10,501 bases of DNA from Anaerolineae bacterium (GCA_020848665.1 JADLHR010000189.1:1-10501), one strand, 5' to 3'. Positions 1-6,700 are shown, counted from the stretch's first letter. Notes: generated from the letters alone by a model not told the origin. Translations and numbers: made by a program.

Positions 1-1424
1 AGGATGCGTGGGCGCAGGCCCGGCGCCAGCGGGTTGAACGCTGCGAGGTGATCCTGCAAAATCTCACGGAGCTGGACGCGCGGGTCGAATGTCACCGCGC
101 TCAGGTCGATATCCGGCACGTAGCCGCGCTGCGGCATCAGCTCATAGTCGGTCGCGGCGATGCGGTAGGTCGCGCTGCGTTCGACCGGGCGGCCCATGAT
201 TCGCGCGTCGGATACGCGCTTACCGGCTGGCGCGGTGTGGTCGAGCCGGTAGCTCAGGCCGGACACCTGGATTACGCCTGCCGGGTTGCCGCGTAGCGTG
301 TGCGGCGTCTGCTGCCAGACATCCGGCGCAGCGCCGAATTCCAGCGCGCGCAATATCTGTGCCCCGGTCAGGCAGGCCCACCCGGCGCTGGCGGAAGACT
401 GGCAGGCGCGAATCAGGTCGCCAAGCGACACCGGCCCGGCGGGCAGGCTGCTGTACAGATGGCCGGTGATGCACAGCGCGGCGTCGGCTTCAAGGCGCAC
501 GCGCAGCGCATCGGCCAGAAGCTGGCCCATGCCGCAGGCACGATCGCTGGCGAGGTCCACCGCGTCGTTTAGGTGCCCGACCGTCTCGCGTACAGCGCGG
601 CTCGCTTCGGATTGGATGCGCCGCCACTCGTACAGCACTTCCGGCGCTTCGGGGCCATCTTCCGGCACGTGAATAAGCTGGCCGAACCAGTGGGCAACGC
701 GCCCGTGCCCGTCGAGCGTCAGGTCCAGCCGTCCCAGGTGCCGCCCGAAGTGCCCGGCGTGGCAGATCGGCACCCCGCCGATCTCGGTTGGGTAATCAAG
801 CAGCGTGTGCGAGTGCCCCCCGATCACGAAGCTGAGGTCCGGTACCGCCTGGACAAGCTGCACGTCGAGATCGTAACCGAGGTGCGACAGCACGCCCACA
901 ACCTCGCAGCCCTGTGCGCGCAGGGTGTGGGCATAGCGCCAGGCTACCTCCAGCACATCCGGCATCTTGACGGGGTACAGGCGCTCGTAGAGGCCATTCA
1001 TCTGGCTGGTCAGACCCAGCAGGCCAACGCGCACCGGGCCGCATGGGATGATCAGTGTCGGGCTGGTGCCGGGTACCGGCGTGGGATGCACATCGCGCGT
1101 CAGCATGTTGGCGCAGACCAGCGGCAGCCCACTGCTCTGAGCGATCGACGCCAGCGCCTGCGGGCCATAGGTCAGGGCTGCGCCGTTGCCGACCGCGCTG
1201 GCGTTGTAGCCCGCCGCTTTCAGCAGGCGGAACATGGCCGCGCCTTTTGTCAGCTCGCTTTCGAGCAACTGGCGCTCTTCCGCGTCGCCCGCGTCGAGCA
1301 GCAGCACGTGACGGCCTACCGCTGTCAGTTCATAGCGGTGAATCTGCGCGAGGTAGGCCGCACGGGTCAGTCGCTCCACGCGCCCGTGAATATCGCCGGT
1401 GTACAGAATCGTGATCTGAGTCAT
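1..1424 (-). CDS. UshA-like 5'-nucleotidase / metallophosphatase family protein (3' end beyond the window)
   Basis: An uninterrupted minus-strand frame starts with ATG at 1424-1422 and gives 474 residues before leaving the window. The N-terminal half is a calcineurin-type metallophosphatase: TGDIHGRVE (D11, H13), LLLDAGD (D47), VGNG (N80), LSHLGYD (H181) and GGHSHT (H204, H206), so every expected metal ligand is visible. The C-terminal half matches the 5'-nucleotidase C domain (ADALRVRLEADAAL, LPAGPVSLGDL, LTGAQILRALE at about 304-362). By family it should hydrolyse a phosphate ester such as a nucleotide. Two motifs are altered. The usual GNHE is GNGA, losing the His next to the metal-binding Asn. 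The NGG-x-R substrate loop reads ITGHLY (319-324). No signal peptide is present, so the protein is probably cytoplasmic, unlike UshA. The substrate is therefore uncertain. The start is preceded by only a weak Shine-Dalgarno sequence; a nearby upstream ATG is out of frame. Confidence 0.9.
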   Translation of the reverse strand, partial: MTQITILYTGDIHGRVERLTRAAYLAQIHRYELTAVGRHVLLLDAGDAEERQLLESELTKGAAMFRLLKAAGYNASAVGNGAALTYGPQALASIAQSSGLPLVCANMLTRDVHPTPVPGTSPTLIIPCGPVRVGLLGLTSQMNGLYERLYPVKMPDVLEVAWRYAHTLRAQGCEVVGVLSHLGYDLDVQLVQAVPDLSFVIGGHSHTLLDYPTEIGGVPICHAGHFGRHLGRLDLTLDGHGRVAHWFGQLIHVPEDGPEAPEVLYEWRRIQSEASRAVRETVGHLNDAVDLASDRACGMGQLLADALRVRLEADAALCITGHLYSSLPAGPVSLGDLIRACQSSASAGWACLTGAQILRALEFGAAPDVWQQTPHTLRGNPAGVIQVSGLSYRLDHTAPAGKRVSDARIMGRPVERSATYRIAATDYELMPQRGYVPDIDLSAVTFDPRVQLREILQDHLAAFNPLAPGLRPRI

Positions 1425-1473
1425 GGCCGCCGCATTGTCGCCCCATGAAGGGCCATTCCGCTCCCCAATGCGC

Positions 1474-1479
1474 AGTATA
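1474..1479 (-). promoter_or_regulatory. Candidate -10 box of the nucleotidase-like gene
   Basis: Read on the minus strand, the sequence is TGC followed by TATACT, an extended -10 pattern about 50 bases upstream of the ATG at 1424. No good -35 hexamer stands at the usual distance (the best is TTTCTC near 1497-1502), so this is a tentative call resting on the -10 alone. Confidence 0.35.
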
Positions 1480-1557
1480 GCATAGGCTGTCGAACGGAGA
1501 AATCAGCCGGAAAAGGGCGCATCGGCGTTAAAAGTATGATAGAAAGCCAGTGTTTGG

Positions 1558-1587
1558 TTGTCGTGGCGCGCGGCGCGTCCTTATAAT
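1558..1587 (+). promoter_or_regulatory. Promoter of the superoxide dismutase gene
   Basis: TTGTCG (1558-1563) and a perfect TATAAT (1582-1587) are separated by 18 bases, a sigma-70-type arrangement. Transcription would start near 1594 and leave a leader of about 90 bases before the ATG at 1683. It is the only good plus-strand promoter in the 258-base divergent intergenic region. Confidence 0.6.
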
Positions 1588-1615
1588 CCTCTTGAATTCG
1601 TACTGCGTCGGCCCT

Positions 1616-1647
1616 CGCGGCGCGCTCACGCATTTCCACGCGCCGTG
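1616..1647 (+). other. Hairpin in the sod 5' leader
   Basis: Arms 1616-1624 and 1639-1647 are complementary over nine pairs (one G-T wobble) around a 14-base loop. The core is CGGCGCG / CGCGCCG. It lies in the predicted sod leader, 35 bases before the start codon and clear of the Shine-Dalgarno. It could influence mRNA stability or translation; in GC-rich DNA it could also be chance. Confidence 0.3.
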
Positions 1648-1682
1648 ATTGATCAGCGGTGGTGTGACACAAGGAGAGAAGA

Positions 1683-2291
1683 ATGGCGAACAAGTATGAG
1701 CTTCCCCCGCTACCATACGCGTATGACGCGTTGGAGCCGCATATCGACGAGCAGACGATGCGGCTGCATCACGACAAGCACCATCTCAGCTATGTCAATG
1801 GGCTGAACGCTGCGCTCGACAAACTGGCTGCAGCCCGCGAGGCCGGTGATTTCGCGCTGGTTAAGCACTGGTCGCGCGAGGCGGCTTTCCACGGCTCCGG
1901 TCATTTCCTGCACAGCATCTTCTGGCCGAACATGGCCCCGGCAGGCAGCGGCCCGGGTGAACCGTCGGGCGATCTCGCCGCGCAGATCGCGAAGGATTTC
2001 GGCAGCTTCAACGCCTTTAAGGCGCAGTTTGGCGCTGCTGCTGGCGCAGTCGAGGGCAGCGGCTGGGCGCTGCTGGTCTGGGAGCCTAACGCCGGGCAGC
2101 TTGAGGTGCTGACCGCTGAGAAGCACCAGAACTTGACGCAGTGGGGTGTTGTTCCGCTGCTGGTACTCGACGTTTGGGAGCACGCCTATTATCTGAAGTA
2201 CCAGAACAATCGCGGCGCGTATGTTACTGCCTGGTGGAACGTGGTCAACTGGGCGGACGTGGCCGAGCGCTTCGCGGCGGCGCGCGGCTAG
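1683..2291 (+). CDS. Superoxide dismutase, Fe/Mn family
   Basis: The 202-residue protein has the usual length for Fe/Mn superoxide dismutases, which convert superoxide to oxygen and hydrogen peroxide. The N-terminal domain has MRLHHDKHH (metal ligand H29; gateway Tyr37) and FLHSIFW (ligand H77). The C-terminal domain has the family signature DVWEHAYY with ligands D163 and H167, then NVVNW. Gly73 sits where classical Fe-SODs carry the active-site Gln, and His148-Gln149 occupies the other outer-sphere position. The HQ pair resembles mycobacterial and archaeal types, so Mn or Fe preference cannot be fixed by eye. No signal peptide is seen, so it is cytosolic. AAGGAG at 1671-1676, a few bases before the ATG, supports the start. 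The TAG stop (2289-2291) lies inside the left inverted repeat of an inserted element. Confidence 0.97.
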   Translation: MANKYELPPLPYAYDALEPHIDEQTMRLHHDKHHLSYVNGLNAALDKLAAAREAGDFALVKHWSREAAFHGSGHFLHSIFWPNMAPAGSGPGEPSGDLAAQIAKDFGSFNAFKAQFGAAAGAVEGSGWALLVWEPNAGQLEVLTAEKHQNLTQWGVVPLLVLDVWEHAYYLKYQNNRGAYVTAWWNVVNWADVAERFAAARG

Positions 2292-2481
2292 AGGCTGTTA
2301 TGCACTTCGTGGTCTGGTTTCCAGGCCACCCCCCCCATCCTTCCGACCTGCGGTCGGCTTTCCTTCCCCCAGAACGAGGGAAGGAAAAAAACAGAGCGGT
2401 CTCCCCTTCCTTCATTTTGGGGGCAAGGGGCCGGGGGATGGGGGACTTTACCCGGCGCGCAAGTGCATAACACGCTCTAGC
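2287..2481. mobile_element. MITE-like element with 21-bp terminal inverted repeats
   Basis: The ends at 2287-2307 and 2461-2481 are inverted copies with 19 of 21 positions matching (core GTTATGCACTT / AAGTGCATAAC, outer part GCTAGAG; the only difference is GC versus CG in the middle). TA, or the palindrome CTAG, flanks or ends both arms (2288-2291 and 2477-2480), consistent with a short target duplication of the kind made by IS5-family relatives. The 195-bp unit has no coding capacity. Its interior is made of nested palindromes rich in C- and G-runs. This size, terminal repeat and lack of a transposase are typical of a miniature inverted-repeat transposable element mobilised in trans. Family assignment is inference. 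Confidence 0.75.
2343..2430. repeat. Internal palindromes of the MITE-like element
   Basis: Three consecutive hairpins are visible: 2343-2357 (CCGACC / GGTCGG, loop TGC), 2359-2387 (perfect ten-pair stem TTTCCTTCCC / GGGAAGGAAA) and 2403-2430 (CCCCTT / AAGGGG). They are flanked by CCCCCATCC near 2332-2340 and GGATGGGGG near 2436-2444, which can also pair. The middle hairpin is followed by A residues rather than T residues on the plus strand, so it is not an obvious terminator for sod. Confidence 0.6.
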
Positions 2482-2507
2482 TTCTGCCGCGCCTGATCCG
2501 ATTTCTG

Positions 2508-2545
2508 ACAGGCCCTGTTCACGGCGACGGGGTCTGTTTTTGTTT
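2508..2545 (+). terminator. Probable intrinsic terminator of sod, now downstream of the MITE
   Basis: ACAGGCCC (2508-2515) pairs with GGGTCTGT (2530-2537) over eight pairs including one G-T, with a 14-base loop, followed by TTTTTGTTT (2537-2545). The large loop makes it moderate in strength. It is the first terminator-like structure after sod. Confidence 0.5.
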
Positions 2546-2580
2546 CCGTGTGATTTCATTGATTTTTCACAAAGTTTGAT

Positions 2581-2609
2581 TTGGCGTTTGAGGTGATGTG
2601 ATCTATGAT
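2581..2609 (+). promoter_or_regulatory. Promoter of the ferredoxin gene
   Basis: TTGGCG (2581-2586) and TATGAT (2604-2609) are separated by exactly 17 bases. The predicted start near 2616 leaves a leader of about 145 bases before the ATG at 2762. I see no riboswitch or clear operator in that leader, though it contains a short palindrome at about 2652-2667. Confidence 0.5.
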
Positions 2610-2761
2610 GTGGGCGCTGTGGCGGGCGCGCGGGCCGCTGTGCCTAACGTCACGCGCTCTAGCGTGTATTCGTCACATGGAAAACGGAGAAGAATCACGT
2701 ATAGTTGGCGTGTAGAGCGCAAGCCCTGCACTTCCTTTTGTACAACTGCGAGGAGCACCCG

Positions 2762-3106
2762 ATGACCCATATTATCACCAGCCTCTGCCTGCGCGACGGC
2801 GCCTGCGTCGAAGTGTGCCCGGTGGACTGTATCGTGCCCGGCCAGCCGGAAAACGAATGGCCGTGGTACTACATCGATCCGGATACCTGCATTGACTGCG
2901 GCGCATGCGTCCCGGAGTGCCCGTTTGAGGCGATCTTCGTCGAGGACGAAGTCCCGGCGGCCTACGAGATGGCGGCAGGGCAGGAGCGTTACCCGCTGGG
3001 CGGGCCGCGCTACGCGGCAGACGGCGGCGAAGTGGTGGACCTGACCGTTGACATCCAGCCGAACTACGATTTCTTCCAGTCCGGGCCGGGCTACGACGCG
3101 GCCTAG
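2762..3106 (+). CDS. Ferredoxin, seven-iron-type with an altered first cluster motif
   Basis: This 114-residue acidic protein is a low-potential electron carrier of the bacterial two-cluster ferredoxin family. CVEVCPVDC (15-23) and CIDCGACVPECP (43-54) closely resemble Azotobacter FdI and Thermus seven-iron ferredoxins. Cluster II should be a normal [4Fe-4S] held by C43, C46, C49 and C19. Cluster I would use C9, C15 and C53; C23 matches the extra cysteine of FdI. The first loop is C9-x5-C15, two residues shorter than the C-x7-C of seven-iron proteins, and Asp12 stands where an eight-iron ferredoxin has its second Cys. Cluster I may be [3Fe-4S] or an Asp-ligated [4Fe-4S]. Residues 61-114 form a C-terminal extension without cysteine. 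GAGGAG (2750-2755) six bases before ATG fixes the start; an in-frame TTG at 2705 is less likely. Confidence 0.93.
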   Translation: MTHIITSLCLRDGACVEVCPVDCIVPGQPENEWPWYYIDPDTCIDCGACVPECPFEAIFVEDEVPAAYEMAAGQERYPLGGPRYAADGGEVVDLTVDIQPNYDFFQSGPGYDAA

Positions 3107-3150
3107 TTGATCGCGGCGCGCAAGCGCAGCACCTCGCATCGTGTATGCCC

Positions 3151-3185
3151 AAACGGGGTTGGTCTCGCTGACCATCCCCGTTTTT
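3151..3185 (+). terminator. Intrinsic terminator of the ferredoxin gene
   Basis: AAACGGGG (3151-3158) pairs with CCCCGTTT (3176-3183), and an inner stem TGGTC / GACCA (3160-3164, 3170-3174) extends it around the loop TCGCT. A T-run through 3185 follows. It lies between two convergent genes. On the minus strand it is followed by TTT only, so it may also serve the M23 gene, less efficiently. Confidence 0.85.
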
Positions 3186-3225
3186 GGATCGGAATCACCT
3201 TTGTGTGGCTCGCGCGGCGGCTCGC

Positions 3226-4446
3226 TTACTCGGCGATCGGCAGGCCGAGCGTCGGCGTCGGGTCGATCAGCACGCCGTTCTGGTAGATCATGTAGTGCAG
3301 CGTGGGCTGCTGCGCCGGGTTCCAGCGCCCGACGACCTGCCCGTGCGTCACCACGTCACCATCCTCGACCAGCCACTCCTGCACACCGGAGATGACGACG
3401 GTGCTGTCCGCCGTCTCGTTAGTGATCTGGATGCGCGTGCCATAAGCCTCGGTCCAGCGGCTGACGTTCACCACGCCATCGAGCGTGGACACCACGTCAA
3501 GCGTTTCGGCGGCGCCCGGCGCCAGGCCGATCTCGACCGCTGGCTCAGCCAGGGCGCCCGCCTGCGCGCGCTCGAACGTCGTCACGATCCGCGCGTCGGG
3601 GTGGGTAACGGGTGCGCCGGCAGGCTGGGCGAAGGGCACGGTTGGCGTGGGGCGAGCCTGCCATGCCAGCCCGAACAGCGTTTGCAGTTGTTCGGCGGCG
3701 TTGATCGAAGCGGGCTGGTCCCACAGCGTGTCACGCGGGCCAACCGAGAGGTGTAAATGCGGCTCGATGAACCGGGCCGTCGCGCCGGTATTGCCGATGC
3801 GCCCCAGCGGCTGCCCGGCCTCGACGCGCGTGCCGTCTGGCACCCACAGCTCGGACATGTGCCCGTAGTAATAGTCGATACCGTCGTCGCCTTGCACCAC
3901 GTAGCCCAGCCCGCCGATATTGCCGCTGTGATGCAGCGCCGTGCCAGACGTAATCGCAACCAGCGGCGCGCGGGTAGCTGCCTCGAACTGGGCGCGCGTC
4001 AGGCCGAAGCGGGCTTCGATGTCAGCGGCGTTCGTCCCATCCCAGTGATAGTGCGCCCAGCGATAGGTGGCCGGATCGCCTGCAACCGGGAAAGCGTATG
4101 CGCCTGACGAGTCAAACACGACGCCTGTCACGGTCGGAATCGGCGTCGGAGCGGCGGTCGGCGGGGCGGCAGCGGGGGGAATAGTCGGGATGGTAGGCAG
4201 GGCGATCATCGTGGCCGGGACGCCGGTTGCAGTCGCCGCAGGAATGCCCGGCGGGCGGTCACGCAGGCCGAGCGCGACGCGCAGCCCGATCACGCTCGAC
4301 GCGCAGAAAACCAGCGCCAGAACTACCGCCAGAATCGCCACGTAGGGCCGGGAACGCAGCAGGGGCCAGACGCGCTGTGCCCCTGCGTGACGGATAGACC
4401 TGCCCAGCGCCGTGAGGCGACCTGGGCGGCTGACGTGCTTACTCAC
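3226..4446 (-). CDS. Membrane-anchored M23 (LytM-type) peptidase with a degenerate second M23-like domain
   Basis: The 406-residue protein has a basic N-terminus, one membrane span (about 35-58), a Pro/Thr/Ala-rich linker (64-106) and an extracytoplasmic M23 domain (about 115-240). Visible catalytic features are HWDGTNAAD (H134, D142), YYYGHM (H196) and PHLHLSV (H230, H232), matching the zinc ligands and catalytic histidines of LytM-type endopeptidases that cut peptide cross-links. Residues about 300-395 look like another LytM fold (DGVV, YGTRIQI, VEDGDVVTHGQVVG, LHYMIYQNG, IDP) but lack the H-x-D and HxH pairs, so this copy is probably a binding or structural module. The start is GTG at 4446-4444, overlapping the end of the flotillin gene by 8 bases, which implies translational coupling. 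No alternative start exists before the membrane span. The true substrate is unknown. Confidence 0.9.
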   Translation of the reverse strand: MSKHVSRPGRLTALGRSIRHAGAQRVWPLLRSRPYVAILAVVLALVFCASSVIGLRVALGLRDRPPGIPAATATGVPATMIALPTIPTIPPAAAPPTAAPTPIPTVTGVVFDSSGAYAFPVAGDPATYRWAHYHWDGTNAADIEARFGLTRAQFEAATRAPLVAITSGTALHHSGNIGGLGYVVQGDDGIDYYYGHMSELWVPDGTRVEAGQPLGRIGNTGATARFIEPHLHLSVGPRDTLWDQPASINAAEQLQTLFGLAWQARPTPTVPFAQPAGAPVTHPDARIVTTFERAQAGALAEPAVEIGLAPGAAETLDVVSTLDGVVNVSRWTEAYGTRIQITNETADSTVVISGVQEWLVEDGDVVTHGQVVGRWNPAQQPTLHYMIYQNGVLIDPTPTLGLPIAE

Positions 4447-5827
4447 TCGGCTTGGTCACCTCGGTTGTCGCAGCCTGCGGGCGACCGTTGCCCGGTTCGT
4501 TGACGCTACTCATAACGCCCGGAAGCTGGCTGATAGCTTCGGTCAGGTTCATGCCAGTCAACGCTTCGACGGTGGCCGGGACCTGGGCGATGATCGCGGC
4601 GATGTCACCGCTGATCTTCGACGCGCCCGCGCCCGCCCCGTCACCGTTGCTGATGACCACGATCCGATCGGTCTGCGCCAGCGGGCTGGCGACTGCCTCA
4701 GCCACTGAGGGCAGCGCCTCGATGAGCTGCTGGATCAGCGCGGCCTGGTTGTAGTTCTGCCAGGCGGCAGCCTTCTGCTTCATCGCTTCGGCCTCGGCCA
4801 GACCTTTAGCGCGGATGGCGTCGGCCTCGGCCTCGCCCCGGAGGCGGATCGCTTCGGCTTCGCCGGTGGCGTGCGCCTCAATCGAGAAGCGGTCGGCGTC
4901 GGCCAGCGTGCGGATGCGGAACTGCTCCGCCTCGGCGGGCTTGCGAATGGTCGCTTCCAGCTCGCGCTCGCGGCGCAGAGCTTCCTGCTCCTGCACCAGG
5001 ATCTGCTTCTGGCGCTCGACAACCTGGATCTGGATTTCCTCGGCGCGCACCTTCTGGTTGGTGATGTTCGTCTGGAGCGTTCCGGCCAGGTCGGCTTCGG
5101 CGCGCTGGCGGTTCACCTCGGCATCGTAGGCGGCCTGCTGGAGCGCGTAGTCGCGCTTGGCCTCAGCCTCGCGGGTGAAGGCGAGCTGCTCCGCAATGGT
5201 GGCGTCGCGCTTCACTTCGGCGATACGCGGGCGGCCCAGCGCCTCAAGATAGCCCTCTTTGTCGCGCACATCCTTGATCACGAAGCTGTCGATGCCCAGG
5301 CCCATGTTCGCCAGATCGCTGGCGGACACGTCCTGCACGCTCTGGGCGAACTTGTCGCGCTCGCGGTAGATTTCCTCGACGGTCAGCGTGCCGATGATGG
5401 CGCGCAGATGGCCCGCCAGCGTCTCGTGCGCGACGTTGCGTATCTCGTCGGTGGATTTCGACAGAAACCGCTCGGCGGCGGTGCGGATCGACACATCGTC
5501 GCTGGCGATCTTGATCTGCGCGACACCTTCGAGCGTGACCGGGACGCCCTGCTTGGTGTACACATCATCGGTCATGACCTCAATTGTCATGATTTCCAGC
5601 AGCAGCACGTCCACTCGTTCGAGGATCGGCCAGATGAACGCGCGCCCACCCTTGACGATGCGATACGGCTCAATCTCGCCGGTCGCGGGGTTGCGGCGGC
5701 GGCGGCCAGAGATCACCAGGACCTCGTTCGGGCCGACCTTGCGCACGCGCGTGGCCCAGACCGCCACCAGCGTGAAAACGATGAACAGGAATAACAAGAT
5801 GACAAATGCCCCGACAGCCGGATTCAT
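4439..5827 (-). CDS. floT: Flotillin / SPFH-domain membrane scaffold protein
   Basis: The 462-residue protein starts with a hydrophobic segment (about 6-27) with no cleavage site, then a band 7/SPFH domain (about 30-205: VGPNEVLVISG, GRAFIWP, LEIMTIEV, the GVPVTLEGVAQIKI strand). A long Glu/Ala/Arg-rich coiled-coil region (205-355, with EAEA repeats) follows, then the flotillin end motif LPSVAEAVASPLAQTDRIVVISNGDG. Flotillins oligomerise in lipid microdomains and organise membrane protein complexes. Length and domain order fit FloT (YuaG) rather than the shorter FloA. The gene follows an NfeD-like gene by 68 bases, as in Bacillus yuaF-yuaG, and overlaps the next gene. AAAGGA upstream of the ATG is a good ribosome binding site. 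The last 20 residues are polar and unconserved-looking. Confidence 0.93.
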   Translation of the reverse strand: MNPAVGAFVILLFLFIVFTLVAVWATRVRKVGPNEVLVISGRRRRNPATGEIEPYRIVKGGRAFIWPILERVDVLLLEIMTIEVMTDDVYTKQGVPVTLEGVAQIKIASDDVSIRTAAERFLSKSTDEIRNVAHETLAGHLRAIIGTLTVEEIYRERDKFAQSVQDVSASDLANMGLGIDSFVIKDVRDKEGYLEALGRPRIAEVKRDATIAEQLAFTREAEAKRDYALQQAAYDAEVNRQRAEADLAGTLQTNITNQKVRAEEIQIQVVERQKQILVQEQEALRRERELEATIRKPAEAEQFRIRTLADADRFSIEAHATGEAEAIRLRGEAEADAIRAKGLAEAEAMKQKAAAWQNYNQAALIQQLIEALPSVAEAVASPLAQTDRIVVISNGDGAGAGASKISGDIAAIIAQVPATVEALTGMNLTEAISQLPGVMSSVNEPGNGRPQAATTEVTKPSE

Positions 5828-5895
5828 AGCTCTATGTCCTTTCTTAGCGGATCAGGTGATCGGCGGGGTGCGCTTCTTGGGTGCGTGACCACGGA

Positions 5896-6501
5896 TTACG
5901 CAATGCTCGTGACGTACACGACGCCGCCGACGATCCGCTCGATGCGGACCGGCGTGCCGCGCGGAAACGCCTCGCCGTCGGACGTTGCGCGGGCAGAGTA
6001 CGTCATGCGGCTGCCTTCGACCACCAGCGCCACCTGGCCGATCCCGGCCGGGGGAATAGGCGTGATGATCTCAGCCGCCATGCCGACCAGCAGCGTCTGG
6101 CGCACTTCGCTGCTGACAGTCGGCGATAGGATGTAGACGAAAAAGGCCTGCGCGGCGAGGCCCATCACCACGCCGCCGATCAGGGCCGCGATCAGGCTGG
6201 CGGCCGAGCCTGCGCCGAGCAGCGTCACGGCGATCAGACCGAAAGCGCCGAACGCCGAGATAAAGCTTGCGATGGCAAGCATACTCACGCCGGAAGCCTC
6301 ACCCGCCGCATCGGAATCCAAATCGAGTGAGGTGTCTACATCGGTGCCGATGTCCAGGTCGCCGAGCGCGTCCCCAATTCCGTGAAAGAACATCAGGAAC
6401 AGCGCGTAGATCACGCCGATGAACAGCGCAGCGGCGTAAATCACGTTGAGGATGTTATCTGCGAACAGATCGCCGAAGATGCTTGCGCTTGGGGCGAACA
6501 T
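5896..6501 (-). CDS. NfeD-like membrane protein, flotillin partner (YuaF-like)
   Basis: The 201-residue protein has three likely membrane spans (about 17-40, 72-96 and 100-125). An unusually acidic loop lies between the first two (45-64, nine Asp). A C-terminal soluble part (about 136-200) has the beta-rich pattern of the NfeD OB-fold (VGMAAEIITPIPPAGIGQVALV, RGTPVRIERIVGGVVYVT). NfeD proteins are encoded next to flotillins and act with them in membrane microdomains. The same frame stays open upstream to about 7044, but that extension is antisense to another gene and has non-membrane, low-quality sequence. The ATG at 6501-6499 follows AAAGGGA and the mapped promoter at 6566-6594, which supports the short form. 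The gene is the first of a three-gene operon. Confidence 0.88.
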   Translation of the reverse strand: MFAPSASIFGDLFADNILNVIYAAALFIGVIYALFLMFFHGIGDALGDLDIGTDVDTSLDLDSDAAGEASGVSMLAIASFISAFGAFGLIAVTLLGAGSAASLIAALIGGVVMGLAAQAFFVYILSPTVSSEVRQTLLVGMAAEIITPIPPAGIGQVALVVEGSRMTYSARATSDGEAFPRGTPVRIERIVGGVVYVTSIA

Positions 6502-6565
6502 GGCCGTCCCTTTCTCGCTCACTGGCCGGCTGCCGTGCCCGGCACCCGCTAACGGCTTCACCCTT

Positions 6566-6594
6566 ATTATAGAACATATGACACGCACGGGCAA
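6566..6594 (-). promoter_or_regulatory. Promoter of the nfeD-flotillin-M23 operon
   Basis: On the minus strand TTGCCC (6594-6589) and a perfect TATAAT (6571-6566) are spaced by 17 bases. Transcription would begin near 6559, about 58 bases before the nfeD ATG. Confidence 0.7.
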
Positions 6595-6691
6595 TCGGTC
6601 GTGATCAACATCCCCAAGAATTGGGGCGAAAAAGCATATCTGGCGGGCGAATGCAGCGGTTGGCCGCTGTGCGTGTGCGCGGCGCACATTC

Positions 6692-6700
6692 TGGTATAAT
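6692..6700 (+). promoter_or_regulatory. Extended -10 promoter of the small membrane gene
   Basis: TGG followed by TATAAT (6695-6700) forms an extended -10 element. No convincing -35 hexamer precedes it. The transcript would start near 6707, giving a leader of about 14 bases that begins almost at the Shine-Dalgarno AGAGGAG (6708-6714). Confidence 0.55.

Noticed and set aside
573..1448. Plus-strand frame of 291 codons
   Set aside because: It is antisense to the UshA-like gene, whose protein has clear motifs; the plus-strand product shows no recognisable domain and has skewed His/Arg/Gln content.
2359..2390. Ten-pair hairpin considered as a sod terminator
   Set aside because: It is followed by A residues, not T residues, on the transcript, and it belongs to the internal structure of the element.
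2652..2667. CTCTAGCGTGT palindrome resembling the MITE ends
   Set aside because: Only about ten bases resemble the terminal repeat and no second end is nearby; it is more likely chance than a second element.
2705..2761. Earlier TTG start for the ferredoxin
   Set aside because: Residues before the internal ATG do not match ferredoxins, and GAGGAG at 2750-2755 points to the ATG at 2762.
4871..5794. Plus-strand frame of 307 codons
   Set aside because: It lies wholly opposite the flotillin gene and results from the GC-rich, Ala/Glu-rich coding strand.
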